Source: Flaccisagitta enflata
Taxonomy: Eukaryota; Chaetognatha; Sagittoidea; Aphragmophora
Assembly: GCA_965153355.1 (NCBI GenBank)
Contig: OZ231126.1
Coordinates: 28,458,001 to 28,522,000, forward strand
DNA: 64,000 bases
Direction: 5' to 3'
Shown here: in pieces, positions 10,300 to 21,631 of the stretch
Layout of the letters: each line of letters begins with the position of its first letter
Numbering within the stretch: position 1 is the stretch's first letter
Notes under the pieces: generated by a model
Databases searched by the model: none
Told to the model about the DNA's origin: nothing
Seen by the model: only the letters and a program-made list of their open reading frames with translations
Position numbers and translations under genes: made by a program

Positions 10300-10915
10300 C
10301 TACTCAAAATTAAACGAACTGGAAAAATGAGCAAAATTGAGAGTAAAAATGCACTGAGAGGGATGAAATTTGACACAGAGAAAGCTAAAACATAGTACTT
10401 TCGCAAACCAAGGCCAAATAGAGCATTTGTACCAGTGTGTGGCCTAGGTTGTGTGCTATGTCAAAATGGTGATGGAAGACTTTGACTGATTTTGACAAGA
10501 AATCTTTTTCATGAGGAGATGGCATAAACATTCTCTTTTTTCCCACCTGAGTGGGGAGAAAACCGCTCTTCCCGAGTTCTTATATAACTACCAATCAACA
10601 ATGACGCATTGGGTATAAAGATCAGCCCCACAAAGTATGTGAATCCCTTGACAAATAAGTTGGTTTCACCGGTCAATTTGGAACATCCATAAAAAATACA
10701 TTAGCATGATATCATTCGAAAGGAGAGAAAAGGAGCTATTGGTTGAAATTTGTTGGACAATTTTTGTGAAACCCTGCTAGAAATTACATATTTTAGACTT
10801 ACCTTTTAACTCAGGCTCTTAATTAGTAATTTATTAAGCATTTACAGATTTGCTTTTATCCCAGTTCGCCTAATTTTGAGAGGGGTGTTAGGACAGATTT
10901 CTGGCCTTAGACGGA
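10300..10915. other. no gene seen
   Basis: AT-rich, no long open frame, no recognisable element boundary. Confidence 0.4.
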
Positions 10916-10917
10916 TG

Positions 10918-10990
10918 GATGGACAAACAAAAGTCCCACTGTGTTCTTCAGAACTTTATCCCCTTCAGTGCCGCTGCCCTAAAGGGCTGA
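10918..10990 (+). mobile_element. family B box (single)
   Basis: ACAAACAAAAGTCCCACTGT, TTCTTCAGAACTTTATCCCC and TTCAGTGCCGCTGCCC match the family B terminal box with a few changes. Confidence 0.55.
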
Positions 10991-11221
10991 TTTTAGAGGG
11001 CAGATTTTGGGTCTGAAAAGTCTATACGAAGCCAAAGATGACAGCTAGGCACTGGTAGGAATTTGGTATTGAATAAATTGGCAGGAGAACCTTGGCTATC
11101 TAACATTGACTATCCCAATCAATTGTCCGCTAAGCCAATTGGTCCATCGGTCCATACCTGTTAATTTTTTCAGCGTGCACAGGTGGTTTTTGCTTGACAG
11201 CTCCAACCAAAATGCTTGGCC

Positions 11222-11372
11222 AAGGTCAAAGTCCCAGCCTCAAAGCCTGTATCTGAGCCTCAAGCATAAAATCTACTCCTGAGGCCCAAATACAAGCTTG
11301 AAAGCTCAATTCCCAGCCCTAAGGCCCAAATTTCTAGTCCCAAGGCCTAAATCTCCACCCAAAGGCAGCATT
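11222..11372 (+). repeat. 20-bp minisatellite (family B type), diverged
   Basis: Seven imperfect units related to AGGCCCAAATCCCAGCCTCA. Confidence 0.75.
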
Positions 11373-11416
11373 CTTTCTTGTATTTTCAACTTGAGCATGA
11401 CGGATGGACCAACAGA

Positions 11417-11624
11417 CCGGATACACGGCTACCCCAGTCGCATGCGGGTGGGCAGGGGCTGTTTGAGGTCACTTGCTCATTTGGGCAGGAGCAGTGAGAC
11501 CAAAGACCGCTAAAACCCATAAAAATAAAGTGTGCCTGACGGATGGATGGATAGACAGACAGACAGACAAATGAACAGATGGACCCACAGAGCGGGGTGT
11601 AGAGTCGCGTAGCCCGTGACTAAA
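11417..11624 (-). mobile_element. family A element, full length
   Basis: On the minus strand: TAGTCACGGGCTACGCGACTC, TACACCCCGCTCTGTGGGTC, GTCTGTCTGTCTGTCTATCC, a core with GGTCTCACTGCTCCTGCCCA, then CATGCGACTGGGGTAGCCGT and GTATCCGG. The 4-bp run here has become GTCT/GACA. Confidence 0.75.
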
Positions 11625-12068
11625 AATCAATGCCTTGCTTGACGGTTCAATGGATCTCTACTTTTTATCCTGAAAAAGAAATTGCAGAAATGAAAAAGCT
11701 TTTGATATCATGCAGGTCCACGCTTGAATCTGGGAAAGCATTAATTTGAATAAACTTTCAATTGATTCATCATGTATTTATCCTGAACTCTTCATGATCA
11801 ACAGATTTCCACGATAGCGATGAGCCGTGAGCCATTGACTTAACGTGGGTGCGCAGAAAATAAAAAAGCGTTTCATTCAGCGCCACGCTTAAAAGAGAGA
11901 AATGAGAGGAAGGAGAGGTATGAGAGAAACTTTGACAGCTTTTAAAGACCATTGATCAAAAACCCTCATTCATTCCATAAAATCATCATGATCTCAATTG
12001 ACCTCAGTGTCAATGAGCAAAATGAATATGCCAATCGCTTAGCGCAGGTTAGCGCATAAGTATGGTTG

Positions 12069-12115
<47 letters not shown>

Positions 12116-12118
12116 ATC

Positions 12119-12855
12119 GCAAAAGCGTTCCATGGTCAGCTGTACCCAATGCCCCGATGTTGGCGTATGTAAGGATGAGATGGTGAGAGGGGCTGTTGCC
12201 CAAGAGAGGCTGATGACCTATGATTCCACATAGGGCAATTCTCTCCAGTTTCAATTTTCCTTTTTTTGACCAATGGGCCTGATTTGAGGTCTGAGATGCC
12301 CAATTTGGGGTATTAGCGGCTTCATTTGAGGCCAGATGGCCAGAAGGCCAGAGCTAATAAGAGTGATTTGTGCCTGGGTGGAGGAGACTAGGGCAAATGA
12401 AGGTTTGAAAAGCTGATTTTGGGACTTAAAATGTCTGAATATGGGTCTGGGAGGTTTGAATTAGGGAATATGGAGAGGCCAGATTTGGGATCTGAGAGGC
12501 CTGACTGGGGTCTGACTGGCCTGCATCCGGGTTTTAGAGGCTTCATTGTGGATCTGAGGCTTGATTTGGGATCTGAGAAGCCTAATTTGGGGTCCAAGCT
12601 AGGGTCTCAAAGGCCTAATTTGAGTCTGAGAGGCTAGATTTGAGGCCTGAAGGCCTAATTTTGGGTCTGTGAGCCCTGATTTTGGGTCTGAGAGGCCTGA
12701 TTAGAGGTCCGAGAGGCCTAATTTGGGCTTATGTAGGCTTGATTTTAGGCTTGGCAAGCCTGGTTTGAGGTTTCAGGGGGGGGGGGGGTGGATGGTCACC
12801 AGAGAAAATTGCCCTATGTGGAATCATAGGTCATCAGCCCCTCCAGAGCCGCTGC
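12119..12855. mobile_element. family B composite around a 20-21-bp minisatellite
   Basis: Left box, inverted, at about 12138-12236 (GCCCCGATGTTGG, GGCTGATGACCTATGATTCC, ACATAGGGCAATT). Right box AATTGCCCTATGTGG, AATCATAGGTCATCAGCCCC, then a decayed CCAGAGCCGCTGCTC, at about 12808-12855. Units of about 20-21 bp built on GGTCTGAGAGGCCTGATTT fill 12265-12775, with a poly-G run at 12776-12788. Confidence 0.65.
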
Positions 12856-12864
12856 TCAAAAAGG

Positions 12865-13015
12865 AACAAGGCCATAAACACAGCTACTCCAGTCACGTTC
12901 ACATGATCAGGTCCGTGGGCTGTATTTCATGTCACTCTGGCATTTGGACTGAAGCAATAAGGCCAAAGACTGCGAATAAAAGTAAAGCGTGACAGACTGA
13001 CCAACAGAGGTCGGC
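12865..13015 (-). mobile_element. family A element, decayed
   Basis: AACAAGGCCATAAACACAGC followed by TACTCCAGTCACG, then CATTTGGACTGAAGCAATAA and AAAGTAAAGCGTGACAGACT correspond to the minus-strand family A order, but the palindromic end is lost. Confidence 0.5.
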
Positions 13016-13188
13016 AAAAGTCGCGGCCAGTAGAGCAAGGGCAGCACTATAGTTCTTCAGAACTGAAGTTGACAATATTAATCTCTTTCATACCTTACAC
13101 TATGCACAATATTTTTTATATCATAAAAAAGATTATTCAAAAATGTTACGGAGGAATGGAAGGAAGAACCGAAGAACCAATGGTTGTA

Positions 13189-13362
13189 CAGTTAAGCTTC
13201 ACTAGAGCGCATTCTAAGGGACTGAGCTAAATTATGCCTTATAGTGAAGCTGCCTTATTGCCAATATGAAAATAAATACAAAATCTTTCATGGGACTGAA
13301 GGTTGTATGCCTTATAGGCGGGCATGCCTTGTTAGCGGGTGCGCTCTAGTGAAGCTCAACTG
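13189..13362. mobile_element. 174-bp pogo-like MITE
   Basis: Flanked by TA on both sides (13187-13188, 13363-13364). The inverted ends are CAGTTAAGCTTCACTAGAGC and, from the right, CAGTTGAGCTTCACTAGAGC, 19 of 20 matching, and continue GCGCA. Inner arms TAAATTATGCCTTATAG / CTATAAGGCATAC also pair. CAGT ends with a TA duplication are typical of pogo/Tigger-type Tc1/mariner elements. Confidence 0.75.
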
Positions 13363-14074
13363 TATTTCTTTAGAAATTATGAACTGATTCCCTTTTTTAG
13401 TCAGACTAGCAACTCTAAAAGGGACTTTTTTCTCTGTTGGTCCGTCAATCTGTCCATTAGTTGGTCATTCCATCAATCCGTCCATTGATGTGTCTGTTGA
13501 TCCATTGATTGGTCCGTACCGCACAAGTGGAAAAGGGTCAACCCACGCATTGGATTATGAGAGACAGACGCTAATGCTTTCAAAAGCAGACTCATCGCTT
13601 GAATCTCTGACAGTTTTTGAATTGGCAGTCTTCCTTTGAAATTCGAAGCGCTTTGCTACCCATCTATTCATTTATTGATAACTGTCAGTCAAAATCTGCT
13701 TTTTCTAGGCAAGAAGGAAGCAGTGATGCACGGTGTTCAGTTTTGATTTGTTTCCTGGCACTAGCCCTTCTTGTAATGACGTCAACTGTGTTAAAACAGC
13801 TAAATTTTTTGTTTATTGTGTGCAGGCAAGGAAAGGTGTGTGTTGGCAGATTTAAGGATGTATGTGCTCCTCGGTAGGGTGGAATAATATGCACACCTGC
13901 TGATGGACAGACTGACCAACAGACCAACCAACAGATGTATCAACATGGGAGAGTATAGCATTACGTAGCAGGCAACTAAGCAATGATTTCTATATCATCT
14001 ACTTACCCATGGTAAAAAATGTGTACATGTGTGCATGTGTGTGTGGGACACACATTGGGTGTCTTTCTGTGTTC

Positions 14075-14358
<284 letters not shown>

Positions 14359-14439
14359 GTGCAAGTGTGCAAATGTGCCAATGTCCTAAAATCAATGTCG
14401 TGTCTTTTTAGTTCCACTGAGAGGAAGGAGGTATTTTGA

Positions 14440-15110
14440 TTGGACACTATCTTTGGTAAAAATGTTAGCTTTTAGTCATTTTGCCCCAAAAATTAGGCCA
14501 CTCAGAACTGCAAAATCAACTCAAAATCTAAAAGCAGATAAAACTACTGCTTCAGAGCTATCAGTAGTGGAAACCCAGGTCATGGATGGTGAAATTTCAT
14601 CATGATCATGACAGCTAGTTTGAGACTGGACAAAGGTGATAGCGGCGGGAGAAATCGATTTTTTCAAATTTCTACATTCATAAGTATTACAGTCCCAAAC
14701 ATTTATTACCTATACAAGGGTTATCTCCAAAAAACTCATCTTTTACGTCCTCTATTAGGCATCCATCCACTGAATCACGAATGCCCATTTCACTAAAGCA
14801 CGAGGCCGTGCTTTTGTGAAATTAGTCTTGACAGGGCCATTTTCATTATTTTCTTTTGCAATTCAGTGAATAGACCCTTCTCACCAAAACTTCCTCCATT
14901 TAAGAGCAAAAAAGAAAAGAAGGAAAAAGGAAGAAAAAGAGAGAAGGGAGGGTGACAGAATCCGCGCTTATCCTAAATGTTTTAGGGTCAGGTAGAGGCA
15001 ACAAAACAACAGCCGCTTTAAGTCCAATAAAACTCCCTCCTTATAACGTTGTTGTTTTTTATTCTTTATGAGGTAAAGAAAAGAAAATGTTATGACTTAA
15101 TGGCCGCTAT
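14440..15110. other. flank upstream of the GPCR, no gene seen
   Basis: Mostly unique sequence. A purine-rich AAGAAAAGAAGG tract lies at 14908-14950. No promoter motif could be named. Confidence 0.4.
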
Positions 15111-15304
15111 AACTGTCCGCGCTAAGGACCGTACAGCGGCCCCAATTTGGGCCACGTCATATCTCCGAAAATTCCGCTTCCAAACGAAAAATCGATTATA
15201 ATTCGCACTCGATTCAGGGTGAGGCGTCTTGCATCTACAAGTTTAGAAATTGCTCAATATTCCAAATTCTCGCGAGTAAGTATGGCGATCCCTTCTTAAC
15301 ATCA

Positions 15305-16156
15305 ATGACGTATGTGGGACTTTTGTTCAACGTACTCGTCATCATCGTCATTCAAGAGCGGATGCGACTGGATCAAAGGCGATCTCAAGCGCAGATTCAT
15401 CTCACTGCATTGGCCTTCTCCGACATCGCGGTGCTCGTCGGTTCAAATGCACTGACATTCATCAGTTGGCGGTGCGAGTTCTGCTTGCCCTGCAGCCAAG
15501 CCAGACGCTGCATGGCGTCTTTTTATGGCGCTATGTTTTTCTATATTCTCTGTCTCTTAGTAAACCGATCAATGACCCTTTACATATCATTTGTCCGAGC
15601 TTGGTCTCTCAAGAGTACCGCGAACGCGCTTCGTAGTCAAGGCAAATCGCAAAAAAGGATTTTCATAGAACTTGTTGTCTTTACCACTATCATCACTATC
15701 GTGAATTGTGTCATTACGGAGTTAACCTTTAACTTTCTCCCCGACTTGTTGGGACGTCCTAATCACGTAATTTTTGCTTGGTGCGGTGTTGTCATTGGCG
15801 CTACGATACTTGTCAGTGAATTTATTCTCGCGAGTTTTGTTCTCATCAAATTGAGAATGAAACGGAATTCGGCCGATCGTGAATTCCGGACATCAAGCGA
15901 AGTGGATTTTGAAAGATTAGTCGCGCTCGTGGCTTTGGTCTTCTGTTGTAGCTTGGTTATCAATTTGATTGATTATGTCGACCGTTTACATGCCAAGGAT
16001 GAGTTGAGTGCGAACAGTAATTTTTGGAATCATTGGGGTACAATATCTACAATCGTCAATTCGAGCATTAATCTCATTATTTACCTTACTGCTTCTCGTA
16101 ATTTTCGCGCCGCTTTTATCGTATTTGGCGCAAAAGTCAAAAGATGCATTGCCTAG
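15305..16156 (+). CDS. rhodopsin-class (neuropeptide-type) G protein-coupled receptor
   Basis: A 283-residue uninterrupted frame with seven hydrophobic segments. TM1 is YVGLLFNVLVIIVI. TM2 is LTALAFSDIAVLVGSNAL, with the conserved L-x-x-x-D pattern. TM3 is FFYILCLLVNRSMTLYISF, and at its end NRS-MTLY replaces the usual E/DRY. TM4 and TM5 lie around residues 125-145 and 160-185. TM6 is LVALVALVFCCSLVINLI. TM7 ends NSSINLIIY, a normal variant of NPxxY, followed by helix-8-like SRNFRAAF. This order suits FMRFamide/neuropeptide receptors of protostomes; the ligand is unknown. The ATG at 15305 leaves almost no extracellular N-terminus. The frame stays open back to 15113, and a CGATTCAG acceptor ends at 15216, so the real protein probably starts in an upstream exon and enters here at about 15217, adding a segment with two Cys (GEASCIYKFRNC). 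It is plasma-membrane located by family. Base composition is clearly more balanced than its surroundings. Confidence 0.8.
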   Translation: MTYVGLLFNVLVIIVIQERMRLDQRRSQAQIHLTALAFSDIAVLVGSNALTFISWRCEFCLPCSQARRCMASFYGAMFFYILCLLVNRSMTLYISFVRAWSLKSTANALRSQGKSQKRIFIELVVFTTIITIVNCVITELTFNFLPDLLGRPNHVIFAWCGVVIGATILVSEFILASFVLIKLRMKRNSADREFRTSSEVDFERLVALVALVFCCSLVINLIDYVDRLHAKDELSANSNFWNHWGTISTIVNSSINLIIYLTASRNFRAAFIVFGAKVKRCIA

Positions 16157-16199
16157 TAATACCTAATGGTCATAATGCTTTGTAAAACAAATGACTGAT

Positions 16200-16800
16200 C
16201 TGTAAACTGTCATCTGCCCTTTACATGCATGGAAAAAGAAGAAAAAAAGTTTCCTTCGCTGTTAGCGTCTACTTAACTGTTAGCGACAAATTGTCATTTT
16301 GAATAGGTTTGAAAAAATATGATAGAATCTTACATCTAGCGATGAAAGGGCCTCTTTCTTTGAAATTTGAATCTAACCTAACACATAGATACATAGAAAA
16401 TCAACGTCCAAGGATTAAATGAAATCCGTTTCAATAGTTCCAACAATTTCAATCTGGTCCTCTCGTTTTGTTTTCACGCGCTTTTGAATGTTACCATTAG
16501 CCATAGAAACTCAAATCAACATGGAAGCCCGATACAGGGCCAACATCGGTATTTTTAGTCACACTTTCTTTGCGTGTTATCCAGTGACACACCCACGTAC
16601 ACAGCTAGCACGTGATTTGACATTCTAGGCACTTCTATGGCATAAAATGACTTCTACGGCTTCGACTGCTTAGAATTAGAAAGCGGATTTTCTTGCGCGT
16701 CATTTGCCTCTTTTTTTTTCTTTTATTTCCAGCGTCATTTCCTCCGTTTCAGCCAATTGAACCTTTTTGCGCCTTTACTCACTTTGTTACTCTACTCAGT
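16200..16800. other. 3' flank of the GPCR, no gene seen
   Basis: No convincing AATAAA signal close to the stop. Unique AT-rich sequence. Confidence 0.4.
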
Positions 16801-17175
16801 GGGGAGATGACGGGGAAGAGTTAAAATGAGGTGGGGCGTAAAGAAGAGAAATGAAGCGTGTTAGTTGTAAAAATGATATGGGGCGTATAGAAGAAAGATA
16901 GAGTGTGTTAGTTGCTAGGTTGTGGTGGGAAGTAAAGAAGAAAGATGTGTGTTAGTTGTTGAAATAAGGTGGGGCGTAAGAAGTGAATGGGAGGCTAAAG
17001 GCGTGTTAAGCGCCAAAATGAGGTAAGGCATGAAGAAGTGTAACGAGTTTTGTTAGGTGTTAAAATGCGGTGGAGCGTAAAGAAGTGTGTGGGTGGATTG
17101 AATTAGGTGTTAAGATGGGGTGGGGCATGATAAGTGTGACGGGGTGTGTGAGGTGTTGAAGATAGGAGGGATACT
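16800..17175 (+). repeat. diverged tandem repeat, about 57-bp unit
   Basis: Six or seven copies of a unit built on GTTAAAATGAGGTGGGGCGT followed by AAAGAAG and GTGTTAG, with many substitutions and small length changes. Confidence 0.75.
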
Positions 17176-17227
17176 AAAGTGTCATAAGAACGTGGCACGT
17201 AACAAAAACTAAGCTGGGTGTTCGGAT

Positions 17228-17650
17228 TATTGCTACTACTCAACTCAATAAAAAAGCCGCATTTTTAAAATTTTGATTGACATATTGAATTTCAAAATAA
17301 CTAATTGAAATCTTAGATCATTACAAAGCTCTTGAAAAGATCTTTCATTTGGCTCCAATCTGGCAATTCTATCTTTATTCGTTTAGAAATGGCATAAGAA
17401 ATGATAGAAACATTGTCATTATCAATTTGCAATCCCATTGATAAATATGCATTCTTACAAATTTGAAGATAACTTTTACAAGCTCTAGCTCCTAAACCCT
17501 TTGAGATACAGATCTGGGATTGGTCTAGAATGAGAGAAAATATAAAAATCTATGAAAATACTTCAACAAAAAAATGTGTTATCGATTTTTTTTTCTTTTT
17601 CATCAATTCAAAATAGGGTGCGGCTTTTTTTTTTTAGTCGAGTAGTAATA
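17228..17650. mobile_element. foldback/MITE, about 420 bp
   Basis: Left end TATTGCTACTACTCAACTC followed by AATAAAAAAGCCGCA; the right end complement is TATTACTACTCGACTA followed by AAAAAAAGCCGCA. The interior carries AAAAGATCTTTCATTTGGCT and TTCGTTTAGAA, shared with the 48764-49731 element. Confidence 0.6.
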
Positions 17651-17819
17651 GAGGTGGGTTTGTTGGTAGGTAGGTTGGTGTGCAGGTAGTTCTTGAGATA
17701 GTTGTACAAAAGTGAGAGTTTGCTACGCACCGGAAGGTGAAATAGGTAAATTGATAGAAAGAGTTCAAATCGCGTGTCAATTCAGAAGAAAGAATGAATG
17801 GAGCAAAATCTTTTCCACG

Positions 17820-18510
17820 CGCGTCACCGACTTTTAGATGTGACAAAAAGTTCACTCTAGGATGCGTTTAGATAAGATATGGTCTGATGTGTGTTACAAG
17901 CTTTTAAGTGTGAAAAAAGTTCACTCTGGGATGCATTTGACTAAGATATGAACTGATGTGTGTCACTGACTTTTAGGTGGGTCAAAGTTCACACTGGGAT
18001 GCATTTAGAGGAGATATGGTCTGATGTGTGTCAATATCTTTTAGGTATGATGCATTTGAATAATATGTGAACTGATGGTCTGATGTGTGTCACAGACTTT
18101 TATGTGTGAAAAAAGTTCACTCTAGGATGCATTTGAATAAGATATGAACTGAAGTGTGTCACCAACTTTTAGGTGGGACAAAGAATTCACCATGGGATGC
18201 ATTTGAAAAAGATATGAACTGATGCGTGTCACTGACTTTTAAGTGTGAAAAAAGTTCACTCTAGGATGCATTTGAATTAGCTATGAACTGATGTGTGTCA
18301 CTGACTTTTAGATGTGACAAAAAATTCACTATGGGATGCATTTAAAAAAGATATGAACTGATGTGTGTCACCAACTTTTAGGTGGGACAAAAAATTCACA
18401 CTGGGATGCATTTAGATAAGATATGGTCTGATGTGTGTCAACAACTTTTAGGTGTGATGCATTTGAATAAGATGTGAACTGACTTTTAGGTGTGACAAAA
18501 ATAGGCATAG
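17820..18510 (+). repeat. tandem repeat, about 60-68-bp unit
   Basis: About ten copies of a unit with GTGTGTCACTGACTTTTAGG, TGTGAAAAAAGTTCACTCTA and GGATGCATTTGAATAAGATA. Unit length varies by small deletions. Confidence 0.9.
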
Positions 18511-18611
18511 ATGTTTTTCAAAAAAAGTTAGGCTCAGAAACGTTTTCACCTTCTATGGAAAATCAACTGCCTGAAAGAAGTATCCAAAACCATGCTATTA
18601 TTTTGAAGATT

Positions 18612-18752
18612 GACCCATTCATGACATAACTTAGTCGTTTGTATCCTTTGGTGTGATATTGTGTAAAGAATGGAACCATTCAATAACAGCATGACATAAC
18701 TCAGTCATTTGTAACCTTTGGTGTGTTTTTGTGTTAAGAATGGAACCATTGA
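18612..18752 (+). repeat. two-copy 69-bp tandem duplication
   Basis: ATGACATAACTTAGTCGTTT begins the first copy at 18621 and ATGACATAACTCAGTCATTT the second at 18690. Both continue into AAGAATGGAACCATT. Confidence 0.85.
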
Positions 18753-18822
18753 AGCGGCGTCTTAATGAAAGCTTTTTCAGAAGGTCATAAAGGTGAATGA
18801 AAGGCGTTGGCACCTTTCACTC

Positions 18823-19412
18823 CTCTTTTTGGGCAGCGGCCCCGAAGGGGACGAAGTCCTGTAGAACACAGGGGGACTTTTGTTCGTCCGTTCGTGTGTT
18901 CGTTCGTTCGTGCGTCCCCCCCTCATTAGGCCTCAAGCCCCAAATCTGGCCTCTGAGACCTCGAATCTGGCCTCTCAGGCCTCAAATCCAGCCTGTTAGG
19001 CCTCAAACCTGGCCTCTTAGGCATCAAATAAGGCTTCTCAGGCCTCAAACCTGGCCTCTCAGGCCTCAAATTAGGCCTCTCAGGCCTCAAATCAGCTATC
19101 TAAGCCTCAGTTTATTGCTCTCAGGCTTCAAATCAGTCCTCTGACCTTTCAAGCCTGAATCCAGCTCTCTCAAGCCTCAAGTCAGCCCTCTAAAGCTTCC
19201 CATTGGCATTCTGAGGCATTATATTAGCCTTCTTAGGCCTCAGTTTAGGCTCTTGGAGACCTTCAGTAAGCCCTCTATAGCATCTTATCCACTTCTTCAG
19301 GCAGGACTTCGTCCCCTTTGGGGCCGCTGCCCTGCTTCCCCTCACTCCAATTCACAATCACTCAAAGCAGGGCAACGGGTATCGCTGACCCTTGCCCTTG
19401 GGCGACCTGTTA
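18823..19412. mobile_element. family B composite, both boxes clear
   Basis: Left box, inverted, GGGCAGCGGCCCCGAAGGGG, ACGAAGTCCTGTAGAACACA, GGGGGACTTTTGTTCGTCCG (18831-18890). Right box AGGACTTCGTCCCCTTTGGG, GCCGCTGCCCTGC and tail GCAGGGCAACGGGTATCGC (19302-19390). Core 18915-19290 is a 20-21-bp array of CCTCTCAGGCCTCAAATC. A poly-C run (19419-19435) follows. Confidence 0.75.
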
Positions 19413-19699
19413 CCTCCCAACCCCCCCCCCCCCCCCATCCTAAACGCTTCCGCCATTGCATCTTCCAAAATAAAGCATCTTTTTGTTTGCTTTTTTTTTT
19501 TCACCTTGCTTTTAAGCTTAAAATCATCTGGAACAGCACTGTACTCTTTTTCCCTTCATTTAATTCCTTTCTAAGTTAAAAGCGGATAGAAGGAAAGGCG
19601 GGTGTCCCAATCTTTGTAGTGTATTGGCATAAAGCAGATAAAATTTGTTGGTCCTTTGTCATCCGTTATTGAGGGGTTTAAATCTATATGGACATGCTT

Positions 19700-20112
19700 T
19701 TGGGCGATGACCTATGTTTTTACACGTCGGGGAAATTTCTCCTCCTTCTTATCCTTCTCCGTCCGTCCACCCCCCTCCCCTGGAATTACAGTCTCGAGGC
19801 CCAAATTCTAGTATTGAGGCCCAAATCTCAGTATCAAGGCCCAAATCCTAGCCTTGAGGCCCAAATCCTAGCCTCGGCCCAGAACCCAGCCTTGAGGCCC
19901 GAATCCCAGCATTGAGGTCCAAATCCTGGCCTGGAAGCCCAGATCCCAGCCTTGAGGACCAAATGCTAGGAGACAAACGGAGGAGCAGAAGGAGGAGGAG
20001 AAATTTCCCCTATGTGTGAAAGCATAGGTCATTGGTCCCTTTGGGGCCGTTGCCCTGCTTTCCCTTCAACTTCAAGCACAACCTCCTTAGGCAGGGCACG
20101 GGTACCCCTACC
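19700..20112. mobile_element. family B composite with GGAGAAATTT arms
   Basis: Left arm GATGACCTATGTTTTTACAC then GGGGAAATTTCTCCTCCTTC (19706-19755). Right arm GAAGGAGGAGGAGAAATTTC, CCCTATGTGTGAAAGCATAGG, TCATTGGTCCCTTTGGGGCC (19988-20050). Core 19790-19985 is the 20-bp AGGCCCAAATCCTAGCCTTG array. Confidence 0.65.
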
Positions 20113-20160
20113 CACATAACGCTTTTGCTACTTTTTTTCCTTTCTTTGCCCCTACATTTT

Positions 20161-20314
20161 TAGTCGCGGACACGCGACTCTACACCTTGCCGTGTTGGTC
20201 GGTAGATCGATAGATCGGTCGGTCGGTCCGTCACATTTTTGAATTCCGAGCGGTTTTTGCATTACTGCTCCTGCCCAATCGTCCGTGACAGGATTGCCGT
20301 GTATCCGCCCTTGT
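20161..20314 (+). mobile_element. family A element, short copy
   Basis: TAGTCGCGGACACGCGACTC, TACACCTTGCCGTG, then GGTCGGTCGGTCCGTCACAT, a short core GAGCGGTTTTTGCATTACTG, and the right end GCCGTGTATCCGCCCTTGTT. T runs flank both sides. Confidence 0.8.
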
Positions 20315-20625
20315 TTTTACTGGAAATCGTTTCCACCGTTTCGTTTGTTACTTTTATTCCATTTGAAAAACACTTTTTTTTAAGATTTCCTCTTTTCACT
20401 TAATTCAATTTCGCGTTTGTCGCAGATTTCTCTCTGACGTCAGTGAGTAATGCCGGCAGCAGCGGAATTAAAGAACAAAATTAAATTTCCGATTAAGTTT
20501 CTTTTAAACGTTCATTTGATTCATATAGAACTTGATCGACCATCTGTGGCTCAGAAGCTGAGAGGATACTTCTTTCTGTCTTTCCTTCGTTTCCTACTTC
20601 TTTCGCCTTTTTCGTGTTTCTTTTT

Positions 20626-20764
20626 TAGGTCGCGGACACGCGACTCTACACCTTGCCGTGTCGGTCCGTCCGTTACGAATAATTTTGAATTTCGAGCGGT
20701 TTTTTGCATTACGGCCCTTGCCCAACCGTCCGCGACTGTTTCGCCGTGTATCCGGCCTTGTTTT
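20626..20764 (+). mobile_element. family A element, short copy
   Basis: Same subtype as 20161-20314, 310 bp away: AGGTCGCGGACACGCGACTC, CCTTGCCGTGTCGGTCCGTC, GAGCGGTTTTTTGCATTACG, CGCCGTGTATCCGGCCTTGT. At about 139 bp it is the shortest intact copy and defines the minimum element. Confidence 0.8.
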
Positions 20765-20924
20765 TCAACAATCTCCAAAATAAGATGAACAACAAATAAA
20801 AATATTCGTTGTTGTTGTTGTTTTTTTTTTCTCATGGGAATCCGGTTCGTCATCCAGGTTTACCTGACATTCAAGAACTTTTCCCTCGTCGCTGTCGTCG
20901 TCTCTTTTTCCCTTAAATCTCCTC

Positions 20925-21295
20925 CTCGCTGTCTTTGCCTCTCCTTTCCCTTTATTTTCCTCCTCGCTGTCTTTGCCTCTTACAAATAACTTCCATTTTC
21001 CTCCTCGCTATCTTTGTCTCTTCGCTTTGTTCTTATTGTCACTATCTTTGTCTCTTCGCTTTATTCTTACTGTCCCTATCTTTGTCTCTTCGTTTTTTTC
21101 TTATTGTCACTATCTTTGTCTCTTCTCTTTACTCTTACTGTCACTATCTTTGTCTCTTCGCTGTATTCTTATTGTCACTATCTTTGTCTCTTCACTTAAT
21201 TCTTACTGTCACTATCTTTGTCTCCGAATTATTCAATCTGCTTCCTTTATCTCCTGTTAATTTCATCTGTTGCTATCTTTGCCTCTCCCTATTTT
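20925..21295 (+). repeat. 34-bp tandem repeat
   Basis: Units TATCTTTGTCTCTTCGCTTT plus ATTCTTACTGTCAC, about ten copies, decayed on the left into CTCGCTGTCTTTGCCTC. Confidence 0.85.
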
Positions 21296-21344
21296 TTTAA
21301 TCCGCCCTTACCCTAGTCCATAATCACAAGCTGAACGGAGAAAA

Positions 21345-21630
21345 ATGAATTCATCGTTTTTTCCTGCCGCCGCCGTCGCCGCCGCTGTCTTTGTCGCTGT
21401 CGTCTATTTCTCCACCGCCGCCATTCTCGCCATTGTCGTCTATTTCTTCACTAAGGCCATGGTCGCAGTCATCTATTCTTCTGCCACTGTCATTGTCCTT
21501 GTCACGTATTTCTTTGCTGCTACCATTGTCGCCGTGGTCATCTTCTCCACTATCACCATTGTCGGCATCATCCTTTTATCAGCCGCGACCATTGTCGCCA
21601 TGGTCATCTTCTCCACTACTGCCATCAAGC
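21345..21630 (+). repeat. imperfect GCC/GTC-rich tandem repeat
   Basis: Loose repeats of CATTGTCGCCGTGGTCATCT and CTCCACT. The hydrophobic open frame across it is a by-product of the repeat. Confidence 0.6.
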
Positions 21631-21631
21631 C

